From assembly GCA_001311805.1 (NCBI GenBank), contig BBCA01000011.1, forward strand, positions 1 through 64,000: 64,000 bases of DNA, written 5' to 3'. This DNA comes from Lentibacillus juripiscarius JCM 12147 (GTDB lineage Bacteria; Bacillota; Bacilli; Bacillales_D; Amphibacillaceae). This document shows, in pieces, positions 52,001-62,197 of this stretch. The notes beneath the pieces were generated by a model. It was not told the DNA's origin. It was given only the letters and a program-made list of their open reading frames with translations, and ran no database searches. The translations under genes and the position numbers were made by a program. Position 1 is the first letter of the stretch; every line of letters starts with the position of its first letter.

Positions 52001-52168
52001 GAGGAGTCACTGAACAAGTCGATAGAAACATTGATAGACTTGCAGCAGTCCGGCCGTATGATTGGTGTCATCTCCCACGTCCACGAACTAAAGACAATGT
52101 TCCCGGCCCGGCTTGACGTTATGAAGACAAAAGAAGGGTACAGCAGGACGGAATTTGTGGTGACATGA
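49079..52168 (+). CDS. sbcC: Exonuclease subunit SbcC (frameshifted)
   Basis: Rad50-like ATPase, about 1030 residues. TTG 49079 follows GGGGAGAG. Walker A VIAGNTGAGKTTIFDGICFA; LTQDQFKQIVMLPQGEFRKL; long coiled coils with the zinc hook GEPCPVCGSQEHPAK near residue 525. C-terminal signature KTLSGGEKFNASLCLALG and Walker B TMFIDEGFGSLDEES. Breaks near 50300, 50345, 50770 and 51770. Forms the ATP-driven clamp with SbcD. Confidence 0.94.
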
Positions 52169-52229
52169 CGGACCTATAATTGAGGTAATGAGAACGGAAA
52201 AGGAGCATTTTTAAGGGGAGAAATCATTT

Positions 52230-52415
52230 ATGATATCCAACAAGAAGCCTGTCCTATTGTTTATGGTTGTTATTGTACTTATCCTGGGTCTGCTTGATAT
52301 TAAATATCGCGGATTTTTCTTTCGAATGTTACCATGCTCAACGCAGAAGTATTTAGCGGCTGTTTTTAATCATAAAAAATGCTGCTCGTACGATTACTGC
52401 TGTTCAGAAAATTAA
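52230..52415 (+). CDS. Small membrane protein with Cys-rich tail
   Basis: 61 residues. AAGGGGAGA precedes ATG 52230. One helix PVLLFMVVIVLILGLLDI, then a tail with CSTQKYLAAV and HKKCCSYDYCCSEN (five Cys in the tail, two CC pairs). Own terminator follows at 52444. Family not recognised. Confidence 0.6.
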   Translation: MISNKKPVLLFMVVIVLILGLLDIKYRGFFFRMLPCSTQKYLAAVFNHKKCCSYDYCCSEN

Positions 52416-52443
52416 TCGGGTCTACACTAAGAATGAATAATGT

Positions 52444-52493
52444 AAATAACAATACTAAGTCCAATCCTCACTGGACTCAGTATTGTTATTTTT
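52444..52493 (+). terminator. Terminator after the Cys-tail gene
   Basis: AAATAACAATACT and AGTCC pair with GGACT and AGTATTGTTATTT, then TTT. Confidence 0.9.
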
Positions 52494-52582
52494 GTTCTTT
52501 CGGGAACTTTTTTGATACAAAAACAAAACTGTGTTCCAGTTACAAACGTTTCAGACTTATACTCTTTCGCATTTTCTGCAAC

Positions 52583-52623
52583 AAAAAAACCGGTGCCTAT
52601 TAAAGGAAAGACACCGGTTTTTA
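52583..52623 (-). terminator. Terminator of the subtilase gene
   Basis: AAAACCGGTGCC pairs with GACACCGGTTTTT, flanked by A and T runs (bidirectional). Confidence 0.88.
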
Positions 52624-52635
52624 AACTTTACTATT

Positions 52636-55600
52636 TTAATGTTTTGGTCCTTTTCCTTTGCCGTTGTTGCCTTTTCCATTATTGCCTTTGAATTTTCCTT
52701 TGGCTTTTCCTTGTGGCCCCATTACAACTTCTTCCGTTTCGTTACCGACGCTGTCTGTTGCTGTGACGGTGACGACCTGGCTTGGGTGAATGCCGGTCAG
52801 TTCAAGTTCGTGTTTATCGCTCATGACGATTGGATCCTCTTTGTCAACTTGTACTTCCCACTTGGCAATACCATTTTCATCCGACACCGCAAGAGCTACT
52901 TCGCGCTGGCCGCGGTTAATGTCTTCGTCTAGTTCCGGTCCGGTCGTATCCACAGAGATTGGCAGTTTAATAGATTGCTCTTCTGCACCGTCAAAGTTAA
53001 TGACAGCTCCAGCCTGCAAGAAATATTGGCCGTCAGGAGCTGGTTCACCATCAATCGTGCCATCCCATGTACGCGCTGGGTCAAGGGAGTATTCCGGCAC
53101 TTGACCGCTGTCATAGTAGTTTTTCCGTACGTAGTTTTCTTCTGTTAATGTTTCCACAACATTTCCTTCCGTATCCAGCACATTAAAGTTTACGTTTTTT
53201 GGCATTTCGCAGGAACGAAACAACCAAGAGGGCATCATCCAGTTCACCATCACCATTCGGCGAGATAATGGCGTCATCTTCAAAGAATCCGTAGCTTCCC
53301 CCGCCAAGGTCTGTCGCGATACCGGTCATGCCATAGTAAGATGACTCATCTGCTGCATCAAAAATAGGGGCATCATCCCATTCACCTTTGAATCCGGCAT
53401 ATGGTACCGTCAGAGTTGGATGAACATCGGCTGGATCGGTTAATGTCACAAATCCTTCCAGCCAGTACCCATTCGTGAAAATGGAGTTTAAATCTGCATC
53501 CCAATCACTGACATCAATGGTTACTTCAAATGACGTGCTTCCACTTGCAGGAACTTCTACCATATTATGATCTACGGTTGCGGCACCATCCAGCTCTTGC
53601 GCCGGGAATTGGTTTGGTGCTGTGACGAGAACACCTCCGCCATCAGCTGGTGAATCGGTCTGGGCGTTCGCCTCCACTTCATACGTAACAGCTTCGTCCG
53701 TAAAGTTTTCAGCCGTTAATTCAAAGCTGGCAGTATTCTCAGTGACTTCTTTCAATGCGACTTTTGCTTCACCGGTTTCAGATTCGGTTACGACAACTGG
53801 TGTTGACAATGCCGCATGGAGCTGCAGTATGCCGGCACCCTGACGACGAGGGGAGACAGGTGCGCCCTCAAAGTCGACGGTTTTGCCAGTGTTCATCATC
53901 AGCTGTTTGGCTAGATTAACACGATTGGCACCTTCATAGCCGAATTCCTGATCAACACGTTCCAGCACTAACGCACTGCCGCCCGAAATATGCGGTGCTG
54001 CCATCGATGTGCCACTTTTAATGCCGTGCTCACCATTGTTCAATGTGGAATAGATTTGACCGCCTGGTGCTGTGATTTCCGGTTTGAAATCAAGATTCGG
54101 TGTCAGCCCCCAGGATGTGAAATCACTCATTTTTCCTGACTCCGGATTAACAATGGAGGTTGTTTCCCCATGGAATGCAACAGTCGGGGCTTGTCCATTA
54201 GCAAGGCCTTCAGCAAGTAATTCCCCATCTGATTTGGACAAGAATAGCTGTGGAATTACCACTTCCGGTTCCGTTGCCATATTGACCATGCCATCTGTAT
54301 TGTTATAAACGAATACACCAGATGCTCCGGCCTTTTGTGCATTCAGCGCTTTGGTTACAAAATCCAGTTCGCCGCGCTGTACCAGGGCATATTTACCTTC
54401 AATATCTTTTCCATCATAATCTTCTGCGTATCCAAGCCCAACATCCACTAACTCAAACGAACTTCCATCAGCCGGTGGGGCTGTCTCACTGGCTGACAGG
54501 AAACCAAACGTCCCGGTTTCGCCATTGATGTTGTACTCAAGCGCATCCACTTTCATTAAGCTGTTTTCAAACGATGCTACTTGCAGGGAGTCTTCGGCAA
54601 CACCCGGTGATCCGGCAACGCCATAATCCGGATTAGAAGCATATGGATAAAAATACCCGTCACCAAACATAGCAGAGTTCCCCGCAGAAATGGACATGAA
54701 CACACCATTATCGACAGCTCGTGTGACGGCCTGCTGTTCCGGTGATTCATCGTTTACAAAACCGGCAGGGGAACCCAGACTCATATTCAAGACATCGGCA
54801 TCCAGTTTGATTGCATCATCAATCGCTTTTATGTAGATATCCCCATAGGTTGACTGGAAATCTGGATCATTACCGAACACTTTTAGGTTCAACAGCTGTG
54901 CTTCCGGGGCAATACCCTTGATTCCGTTGTTATCTTCATTACCATTTGCACCAACAGATCCGGCTACATGCGTTCCATGGGAAGATGCACCTGGAAAATC
55001 ATCGGTATACGCATGGTTTTCATCCATATAGTTGTAGCCGTATGGAACTTTTTCCGTATAATAGCGGCCAGGAAGGTCTTCTTTTTCAATGGTTGCATTG
55101 ACCTGTTTTTCTGTCAGTGCCACCTCGGTGTCATCTGCAAGCACCATGTCCTGATGCTGGTGGTCAATACCTGTGTCAATCACACCGACGACCATGCCTT
55201 CTCCTTTGAAACCATAGTCGCGCCAGGCCTGCTGTGCTTCAACCAGTTCTTTGCTGTTTACCATATCCGGTTCCGCAATCGGCCGTTTGTATTCATTTGC
55301 AATGGAAACTTCTTTAACGTTAGGGATTTTCTCAATGGTTTGGAAATCTTTATATTCCACTTCAACACTGAATCCATTCATCACAGCATTAAATTCCTGC
55401 AATGATTTCGCTTGAACATTTTGTTTTTCATCGCGTTTTTGACCGCTTTTTTCTTTTCCTTTGCTTTATTCAAGTATTGTTTTTTCTCAGAAACACTTAA
55501 ACTGCCAAATTTTTTGCCTTTTTGGTTGCTTTTTCAATGGGCGCCTCACCATCAATTTCAACAATTGCTCTGACTTCTTCTTCTGGATCAATTGTTGGTT

Positions 55601-55725
55601 CCAGATCTTCAGCCTTCAGACTCTCCCGCTGTAAATCTTTTTGGCGCCAGATTGCCTGATGCAAAAGCCACTTGACTGAATGCCATTAAAAAGATGACAA
55701 GTAATACACCAATTCGTTTAAACAT
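52636..55725 (-). CDS. Secreted subtilisin-like protease, Vpr-like (frameshifted)
   Basis: About 1030 residues. GAGGGGGAAG precedes ATG 55725. Signal peptide MFKRIGVLLVIFLMAFSQVA. The propeptide/I9 region spans breaks near 55640, 55520 and 55425. Catalytic triad: GVIDTGIDHQHQDM, SSHGTHVAGS, SGTSMAAPHISGGS. A PA domain is inserted (LVQRGELDFVTKALNAQKAG). Then Fn3-like and Ig-like domains, break near 53210, and a basic tail KFKGNNGKGNNGKGKGPKH. Extracellular protease like B. subtilis Vpr. Confidence 0.92.
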
Positions 55726-56172
55726 GTACTTCCCCCTCACTTGATTTGGTCAAACGCAACGCAGCTCATTCACCTCTTTCTAACAATTCTATTAAGACTC
55801 TATTACATCGTTTATGATAGATAATTCCAAAAATTAACACAAGGGTAAAAAGTTTTAGGTAAAAATACTCAATTGTACGAAGTGTTTGAGCTGATAGGGG
55901 AGGAACATGTACGTAACAGCTAACCTAATTCTTCTGCGAAAGCCTTTACAAAATACCCTAATTTAGGTATTATAAAAATATACAAAATTTTAAAATAATT
56001 ATTAGTGTATTTAACATTCAACTGGAGAATAAATCACTTTCTTTTAGGCTCATTTTCACTGGAATAGTGATAGCAATTTTTCCATATGTATGAACAAAGG
56101 GGACAAGGGAGCTGGAATAGACAAATCCCGCTTTCAGTCAATAGATTATAAGGGGAATGAGGAGGAAGGCGA
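55726..56172. other. Intergenic region with sat promoter
   Basis: About 450 bp between divergent vpr-like and sat. Promoter elements near 55945 are listed separately. About 190 nt of leader before sat holds no recognised riboswitch. Confidence 0.45.
55945..55973 (+). promoter_or_regulatory. sat promoter with operator-like palindrome
   Basis: TTTACA at 55945-55950 and TATTAT at 55968-55973, spacer 17 bp. AATACCCTAATTTAGGTATT at 55952-55971 fills the spacer and is nearly palindromic, suggesting a repressor site. The repressor is unknown; a sulfur regulator would fit. Confidence 0.5.
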
Positions 56173-57896
56173 ATGAGTAAAGATTCACTGGTATTGAGTG
56201 AGGAAAAATTAGCGACTTATCCACAACAGCCACATGGCGGAAAGTTAGTAAATCGTGTACTTACGGGAAAAGAACGTGAGGAAGCAATGGAAAAGGCCAA
56301 GCAGCTTCCAATGATTATGGTAGATTTGGAAGCTGTCATTACCCTTGAAATGATAGCCACTGGTGTGCTGTCGCCGAATGAAGGTTTCATGGTGGAAGAA
56401 GATTACAAGTCTGTACTGACAAATGGACGGCTGACAAACGGCGTTATTTGGCCGGTTCCATTGAGTTTTGCGCCGATAGGGGAGCGGAATGAGCAGGTCA
56501 TTCAAACTTTATCCGTTGGGGATGAAGTCGCGCTTACGGATGAAACAAAAGAGCCGGTTGCTATTCTGAAATTGGATGATATTTTTCATTATGACCGGGA
56601 CTTCCGTGCGTCTCATCTGTTTGGTACCACCGACCGAAGCCATCCTGGGGTAGATTCGATTTACCGGCGAATGGGGGATACAGCACTTGGTGGTCCGATT
56701 CAATTGCTGCGCCGGGTGCATTGGGGTCCGTTTGAAAACATTCGAATGGAACCGAAAGATACATGGGAACTATTTTATGAGGAAAAGAAGTTTAATTCTG
56801 TTGGTGGTTTCATAACAGGTGCGAACCCATTGCATCGCGGTCATGAATATATTCATAGAAACGCGCTGGAAGAGTTGGATGGATTATTTGTTCAGCCATT
56901 AGTCGAGATGGCCAAACGTGAATATACAAGACACGAGTTTCGGATGTTATCCTACCGCAGTGTGCTGGAAAATTATTATCCAAAAGAAAGAACATTACTT
57001 GCACCATTACGAGTTACATATATTTTTGCAGGCCCACGGGAAGCGGTTCTACATGCGATTATCATGAAAAACTACGGTTGTACCCATGCACTGATTGGCC
57101 GGGATCATGCGGGCATTGGTGATTTTATGATAAATATGCAGCCCACACAATTTTTGATGAGTTTACATCGGACGAATTAGGTATCGATATACGGCTGTTC
57201 CATGAGGTATTCTATTGCACACGTTGCGATCACCCGGCAACCGATCAGACGTGTCCGCATGATGAGCGGTATCGGATTAATATTTCCGGAACAGGCATCA
57301 GGGAACTCTTGCGCTACGGCGTCCTGCCGCCAAAAGAAATTGTCCGGCCGGAATCTGCTCGGATTGCGATGCAAGGAATACAGCCAAAAGGTGTCGATGA
57401 AAATAATCAGGCTGTCGCACCAGTCGGCAAGACCATCAAGAGTATTTTCCCTTATTATTTAACCAGGTCCAGGTTAGGCGGGCCTAGGCGGCATAAACCT
57501 CTGGAAAAGGAAAACCTGACGATTGAGGACTTGGAGACAGCGATATTGGATGCCCGTTCCAATGCTGATCGTGTGTATAAGGAGATTTTCGAGGAGTTCA
57601 GCCATGTATCGGATACACTTCGGTCAACACAGCCTGATTGGATCGCTGATGCGCGCGACACGTTGCGCAGACAGCAAGAAATGGTCGTGGAGTCTCTAGA
57701 GGAAAAGGTGGATAAGGCTCCTGATCAAGCATCGGATGAATTTATGTACCAGGGCAAAGGGGAAGCAGAGAAGGAATTAGAAGTAGCGCAACGAATCTTC
57801 GAGGACATCCCATCCGCATTACGGGCGGAAGACCTGCAATACAGAACATGGAACCCGCTTCCGTACCAGCGTTACCGGGGAAGTGATGAAGAGTAA
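56173..57896 (+). CDS. sat: ATP sulfurylase with long C-terminal extension (one frameshift)
   Basis: Sulfate adenylyltransferase, first step of sulfate activation. About 574 residues; GAGGAGG precedes ATG 56173. Catalytic segments: GFITGANPLHRGHEYIHRNA, FVQPLVEMAKREYT, LAPLRVTYIFAGPREAVLHA, GRDHAGIGDFYDKYAAH (break in a T run near 57129). The core ends near YYLTRSRLGGPRRHK (residue ~430); common stand-alone forms are about 380-420 residues. The remaining ~145 residues are charged and helical (IEDLETAILDARSNADRVYK) and do not resemble APS kinase. Confidence 0.9.
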
Positions 57897-57907
57897 TAGA
57901 TGAAAAG

Positions 57908-57934
57908 GGGATAGCGAAATGCTATCTCTTTTTA
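57908..57934 (+). terminator. Terminator after sat
   Basis: GATAGC pairs with GCTATC, then TCTTTTT. Confidence 0.7.
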
Positions 57935-57935
57935 T

Positions 57936-58332
57936 TACTCCGGTTATCGCGGAAAAAATGGCGGGTCAAAAGCTGTTGACTGCCATTACCGGAATACTGG
58001 TTATATTTGGTGCCGGCGGGCTTTTGACTGGAAATGCAATTATGATCACCATAGCTGTTATATGTATCGGTGGTGCCTGTGGGTCGGCATTCAGTTTGTC
58101 GATGATGTTCTTTAGCTTGCGGTCGAATGACGGACGGGAGGCATCGAAAGTGTCTGGAATGGCCCAGTCGTTGGGCTATTTAATCGCAGCGATCGGACCG
58201 GTATTATTGGGTTTCATGCATGATATCACCGCCAATTGGCTCCTCCCGATTACCATGGTGGGAATGACCGGTATTATTTTGATTGTATCAGGAATGAAAT
58301 CGGGATCAGACAGGAAGATCGCAACTGTTTAA
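57936..58332 (+). pseudogene. MFS transporter fragment, C-terminal part only
   Basis: About 130 residues with four to five helices: KLLTAITGILVIFGAGGLLT, GNAIMITIAVICIGGACGSA, SKVSGMAQSLGYLIAAIGPV. Resembles the C-terminal third of CynX/NimT-type MFS transporters. The N-terminal two thirds are absent, and the fragment begins right at the sat terminator, pointing to a deletion. Unlikely to be functional. Confidence 0.7.
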
Positions 58333-58436
58333 TCATTTGGCCGGATAAAAAAACTCCAGCTTAGCTGTCACTCCAACAGGGTGCATGTAAATTTTTCAAT
58401 AATAAGGGTATTTTATTCCAGTTTTCGTTAAACCTA

Positions 58437-58457
58437 ATGTATGACATCTATCATACG
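58437..58457. promoter_or_regulatory. Inverted repeat upstream of yugN-like gene
   Basis: GTATGACATCTATCATAC: six-base arms GTATGA / TCATAC with six-base spacer. Possible operator. Confidence 0.35.
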
Positions 58458-58472
58458 AGGAGTGACAGCTCT

Positions 58473-58895
58473 ATGTTAAAACTGGAAACAGAAATTGAAG
58501 GAAAAAGAGCCTATTTCGGTGATGTGTACAAAACATTCCGATCGAATGGCTATACACTATGCGGAAATTGGGAATATGACCGGGCGAAGTTTGATATGGT
58601 GTTATGCCGGGAAGAGGGCGAAACGATCTATATCAGAATTCCGTTCAGTGTCGTCGACGGGGAGCTGGACAGTCCCAATGCCTATCTGGAATTCCGCACA
58701 CCGTATGTCATCAAGCACGTGGTCAATACCGGCCTTGACTGGGATGAAAACTCCCTGCTGACAACTACTGGATTCAACCAATTCCAGGAGCCTGTTGATA
58801 AAGATGGAAATATTACTGACAAAAGCAGGTGGGAAGCAGCAGGCGAAGAAGAGGTGCAGGAAGTAGTGAACTCGCTGGAGCTGCAGGTGTCCTGA
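58473..58895 (+). CDS. yugN: YugN family protein
   Basis: Intact, about 140 residues. GAGGAGTGA precedes ATG 58473. MLKLETEIEGKRAYFGDVYK, TLCGNWEYDRAKFDMVLC, NAYLEFRTPYVIKHVVNTGL, FNQFQEPVDKDGNI, all typical of YugN-like proteins. Function unknown. In B. subtilis yugN lies beside mistic and yugO; here a Mistic homologue is 20 kb away. Confidence 0.85.
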   Translation: MLKLETEIEGKRAYFGDVYKTFRSNGYTLCGNWEYDRAKFDMVLCREEGETIYIRIPFSVVDGELDSPNAYLEFRTPYVIKHVVNTGLDWDENSLLTTTGFNQFQEPVDKDGNITDKSRWEAAGEEEVQEVVNSLELQVS

Positions 58896-58989
58896 GAACA
58901 CAAAGGCGATAGCCCCCACACAGAGAGGGATTATGTTTTCTCAAAAGTGGGGGATGAATCGCTTTTGAAAAGGAATGGCTTTGGCGTTT

Positions 58990-59543
58990 TCACAATTCCT
59001 GAATAATTCTAGCAGGATTTCCGCCTGCAACAACGTTATCCGGAACATCATCTGTCACAACAGCTCCAGAAGCAATAACTGCATTGTTGCCAATCGTAAC
59101 CCCGGGATTGATGACAGCTCTTCCACCAATCCAAACATTATTGCCAATGGTAACTGGTTTTCCATATTCTAATCCGGAAATCCGGTCGGTGGGATTTAGT
59201 GGATGGGTTGCTGTATAAATATGTACACCGGGCCCCAGTAAACAAGCGTGACCAATTCTTACTTCGCAGACATCCAACATAACACAATCATAATTAGCGT
59301 AGAAATTCTCTCCAACATGAATGTTGTAACCATAATCACAGCGAAAAGCTGGCTCTACAGTCAGACTTTCTCCAGTTGAACCAAATAGCTCCTTTAACAA
59401 TTCGATTCTTTTATCTTCATCTGTTTCAAGTGTTTGGTTATATAATCTAGTCAGTCTTTGTGCGGTCATTCTCTCTTGCACTAATTCCGGGTCGCTGCAT
59501 CATAAAGTTTGCCATTTACCATTTTCTCTTTTTCGGTTTGCAT
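58990..59543 (-). CDS. maa: Sugar O-acetyltransferase, Maa family (one frameshift)
   Basis: Hexapeptide-repeat acetyltransferase of about 184 residues. ATG 59543 after [21 protein letters not shown], break near 59500, then [20 protein letters not shown]. Left-handed beta-helix repeats with the catalytic His in [12 protein letters not shown] and [20 protein letters not shown]. Acetylates maltose, galactose or related sugars. Confidence 0.9.
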
Positions 59544-59749
59544 ATCGAAACTCCCTGTCAGCACTGTATTTCAGTTATTATTCCTATACTTTTGGAAGGG
59601 TTATATTTATAATATACATCATTTGCTGGAAAGACAAAATAATTAAACGAAGTAGCTGTAGAGCTGAGAAAAGCAATTTATGTGGTTGTTCAAGAAGGAC
59701 AGCAACAGAAACGTTCACTATAAAAGAACCATCCTAACCGAAACAAATC

Positions 59750-59783
59750 AAAAAAGGGGACCAGACTTTATGCTGATCCCCTT
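59750..59783 (-). terminator. Terminator of the NhaC-family gene
   Basis: AAGGGGATCAG pairs with CTGGTCCCCTT on the minus strand, then TTTTT. Confidence 0.85.
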
Positions 59784-59787
59784 CATC

Positions 59788-61134
59788 TTACGCTTCTGTT
59801 GCAGTTTGCTGATCTTCGCTTAATTCTGCGTTGTTTCCTTCTGTCGAAAATCGAGGATACCCCCGTTGCAATGGCGATTATGCCGGCTATCCCGAGCAGG
59901 ACCGGGTAGATACAATATGGCATGATGGAAACGGGGGATATGGACGCAACCCCGGCAACCGCCAGCAATTGTGCGCCATATGGCAAAATCCCCTGGAAAG
60001 CACTTCCGAAAATATCCAGCACGCTTGCTGTTCGGCGCGGGTCGACACCGAATCGCTTGGAAATTTGTTTAGCTAGTGAGCCAACGCTGATAATTGCAAT
60101 GGTGTTGTTAGCCGTTGATAGGTCAAAGACACTAACAAGGCCGGCAATGCCAGCTTCGGCGCCTTTTCTTGAGTGAATCCGGTTGCTAATGGCGTGCAGC
60201 AGGAAGTCAATCCCGCCATTCACGCGAATCAGTTCAACCAATCCGCCGAGTAAAATCGATAACAGAGCCAACTCCTGCATGCCAGCCATACCGTCGCCAA
60301 GCAAATTCAGGAATTCCATGACATCGAAACTGCTGTAAAAAAGCCCGACTCCTCCAGCGAAAATGATTCCGCCGATTAATACGTAAATCACATTAACCCC
60401 AGCGATGGCAAAAATGAGTACGGCAAGATAGGGCAATACTTTAACTAGATCGTACGGGTGATCCCCGCTAATCGACCCGCCGGCATTCCATGTCATGACA
60501 CCAAAATAACAGCGGTCACGATAGCTGCGGGAAGGGCAACAAAGATATTTACTTTAAACTTGTCGCCCATTTTGACGGCTTGTGTTTTTACGGCAGCGAT
60601 GGTTGTATCCGAGATGATGGATAAATTATCACCGAACATCGCACCGCTGATGATGGACCCTAAAATCAATGCCGTGCCCATTCCTGTCTGATCGGCAAGA
60701 CCGACACCAATCGGAGCGAGAGCAACAACTGTGCCGACAGAACTCCCCATGGAAATGGAAATGAAGCAACCGATAATAAACAAGCCGACAATCAGCAGGT
60801 TTTCGGGCACGAAAGTCAGGCTAAGGTTGACGGTTGATTCAACTGCACCAACGCCCTCTGCAACTGCGGAGAATGCACCGGCCAGCAGGTAAATAATAAC
60901 CATGAGCATGATGTTGGGGTGCCCGGCCCCTTTGGTCAAGTGATCAAGTTTATCTTGAAAAGCCATTTTTCTGTTCATAAACAGTGCAACTAATACAGCG
61001 ATAAAGACGGCAACCAGTATTGGTAGTTTATAAAAATCGCCATTGACCACACCGGAACCGATAAATAGAAATAGAAATATAATAAATGGTATTAATGCCG
61101 ATGCGCGTCCTTTGTTCATTTCTGATGCATTCAT
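59788..61134 (-). CDS. NhaC-family transporter, probable methionine transporter MetT (frameshifted)
   Basis: About 447 residues, about ten helices. GGGGGAACAGC precedes ATG 61134. Segments: GHPNIMLMVIIYLLAGAFSA, FISISMGSSVGTVVALAPIG, SGAMFGDNLSIISDTTIAAV, FDLSTANNTIAIISVGSLAK. Breaks near 60495 and 59855; the last gives an acidic tail RFSTEGNNAELSEDQQTATE. A SAM riboswitch controls it, which marks the MetT branch of NhaC proteins in earlier comparative work and suggests methionine rather than Na+/H+ exchange. Inferred, not shown. Confidence 0.8.
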
Positions 61135-61253
61135 TGCTGTTCCCCCATTCGTTGTTGGATTCTTGCGGGCTCAGGGTTTTGGGATAAAAATTCGGATGAT
61201 ATATTGTGAAAAAAATTGTTCACTGGTTGTCCGTTTTATTTAGGCCAAAAAAC

Positions 61254-61404
61254 AAAAAAAGCCTCCCGTTTTGGAAGGCGTTTGTCCGGACACCTTATCT
61301 TTCAAAACGCTTGAAACTGCGATTTGCTGGAGTTGGCACCTTACAATTATGTTTGCAGGTTGCCGGGCTTCGCAGGGCCAGATCCCTCAGCCGCTCTGGA
61401 TAAG
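61254..61404 (-). promoter_or_regulatory. SAM-I (S-box) riboswitch of the NhaC-family gene
   Basis: On the minus strand: P1 CTTATCC / GATAAGG, core GAGGGATCTGGCCCTGCGAA, GCCCGGCAACC and AAGGTGCCAACTCCAGCAAA, as in the S-box consensus. A terminator GCCTTCC..GGGAGGC plus T run lies at 61254-61280. SAM binding should stop transcription. Confidence 0.92.
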
Positions 61405-61427
61405 TTATATGAAATTGAATGATAAAT

Positions 61428-61456
61428 AGTATAATATAATTTTGTAGAAGTGTCAA
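61428..61456 (-). promoter_or_regulatory. Promoter of the SAM-regulated NhaC-family gene
   Basis: On the minus strand TTGACA (61456-61451) and TATACT (61433-61428), spacer 17 bp. Confidence 0.8.
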
Positions 61457-61645
61457 TGAGCGTGACTGGATGAATAGATCAAGGGGATAATTGTCCCTTT
61501 CCAAGGCGCGATAGGAGAATAACCACCACCTCCTGAGGGATATATATAGTAGTGCAGCAGGCGGGTTAATTTAATTTCTATGATTGATATTGGAACTGTT
61601 AGATTTGCAATTTCTAAAAAAATAGATTATCCTTCTATTAAATAA

Positions 61646-61787
61646 GTTATCAGGAGTGACGGAGAGAACTGGCTCGGCGATGTCACAGCAACCTGCAGAT
61701 GTAAGGTGCTCCAACCAGCAAAGCAGACGCTTTGAATGATAAGTCGGTCCAAGACCCCTTTGTGCATTCAAGCATGAAGGGGTTTTT
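61646..61787 (+). promoter_or_regulatory. SAM-I (S-box) riboswitch of the 57-residue gene
   Basis: Plus strand: P1 GTTATCA / TGATAAG, P2 GTGAC / GTCAC around GGAGAGAACTGGCTCGGCGA, then GCAACCTGCAG and AAGGTGCTCCAACCAGCAAA. The terminator CCCCTTTGTGC / GCATGAAGGGG with TTTTT spans about 61752-61786. It matches the S-box fold; sequence is slightly degenerate. Confidence 0.85.
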
Positions 61788-61838
61788 GATGAAAAGGCTT
61801 CAGACTTATCAATAAAACAGATAAGGAGAGACCGGACA

Positions 61839-62012
61839 ATGAACCAATGTTACATCATTAAAGTACAGGAAGACGAATTGGGGATGAAAAGAGCCTTTAA
61901 GGAAGCTGCAAAAGCCAGGACGAGAGGGTATAAGCCATCATTTGATCTGCGACACATTAAAGACAGTAAAACAAAGGTGGAGCTGATGAGGAAAATTAGC
62001 AACATAGATTAA
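61839..62012 (+). CDS. 57-residue basic protein under SAM riboswitch control
   Basis: AAGGAGAGACC precedes ATG 61839. MNQCYIIKVQEDELGMKRAF, KEAAKARTRGYKPSFDLRHI, KDSKTKVELMRKISNID. Highly charged, probably helical, no membrane segment or Cys pair beyond Cys4. The S-box upstream and terminator downstream (62085) define a complete single-gene unit. Family not recognised. It may be a small protein of methionine/SAM metabolism, or a remnant of a longer gene. Confidence 0.65.
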   Translation: MNQCYIIKVQEDELGMKRAFKEAAKARTRGYKPSFDLRHIKDSKTKVELMRKISNID

Positions 62013-62084
62013 ACGGGCAAGAATGAAATACAGCACTTGTATTGCTGCATCAGAAATAGCAGGCAGTCAGTTTCGAAAGATAAA

Positions 62085-62132
62085 GAGAACCGCTTGAACT
62101 TTGAAAAAAGTCTTGCGGTTGCTTCTTTTTTG
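62085..62132 (+). terminator. Terminator after the 57-residue gene
   Basis: GAACCGCTTGAACTT pairs with AAGTCTTGCGGTT, then CTTTTTT. Confidence 0.8.
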
Positions 62133-62197
62133 TAACGGGGAACCAAATCCACTTCTGAAGTAAGCTCTATCTATGCCCCTTAACTAGCCACAAACTT

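Noticed and set aside
53622..53843. Plus-strand ORFs within the subtilase gene
   Set aside because: Shadow frames of a well-supported minus-strand gene.
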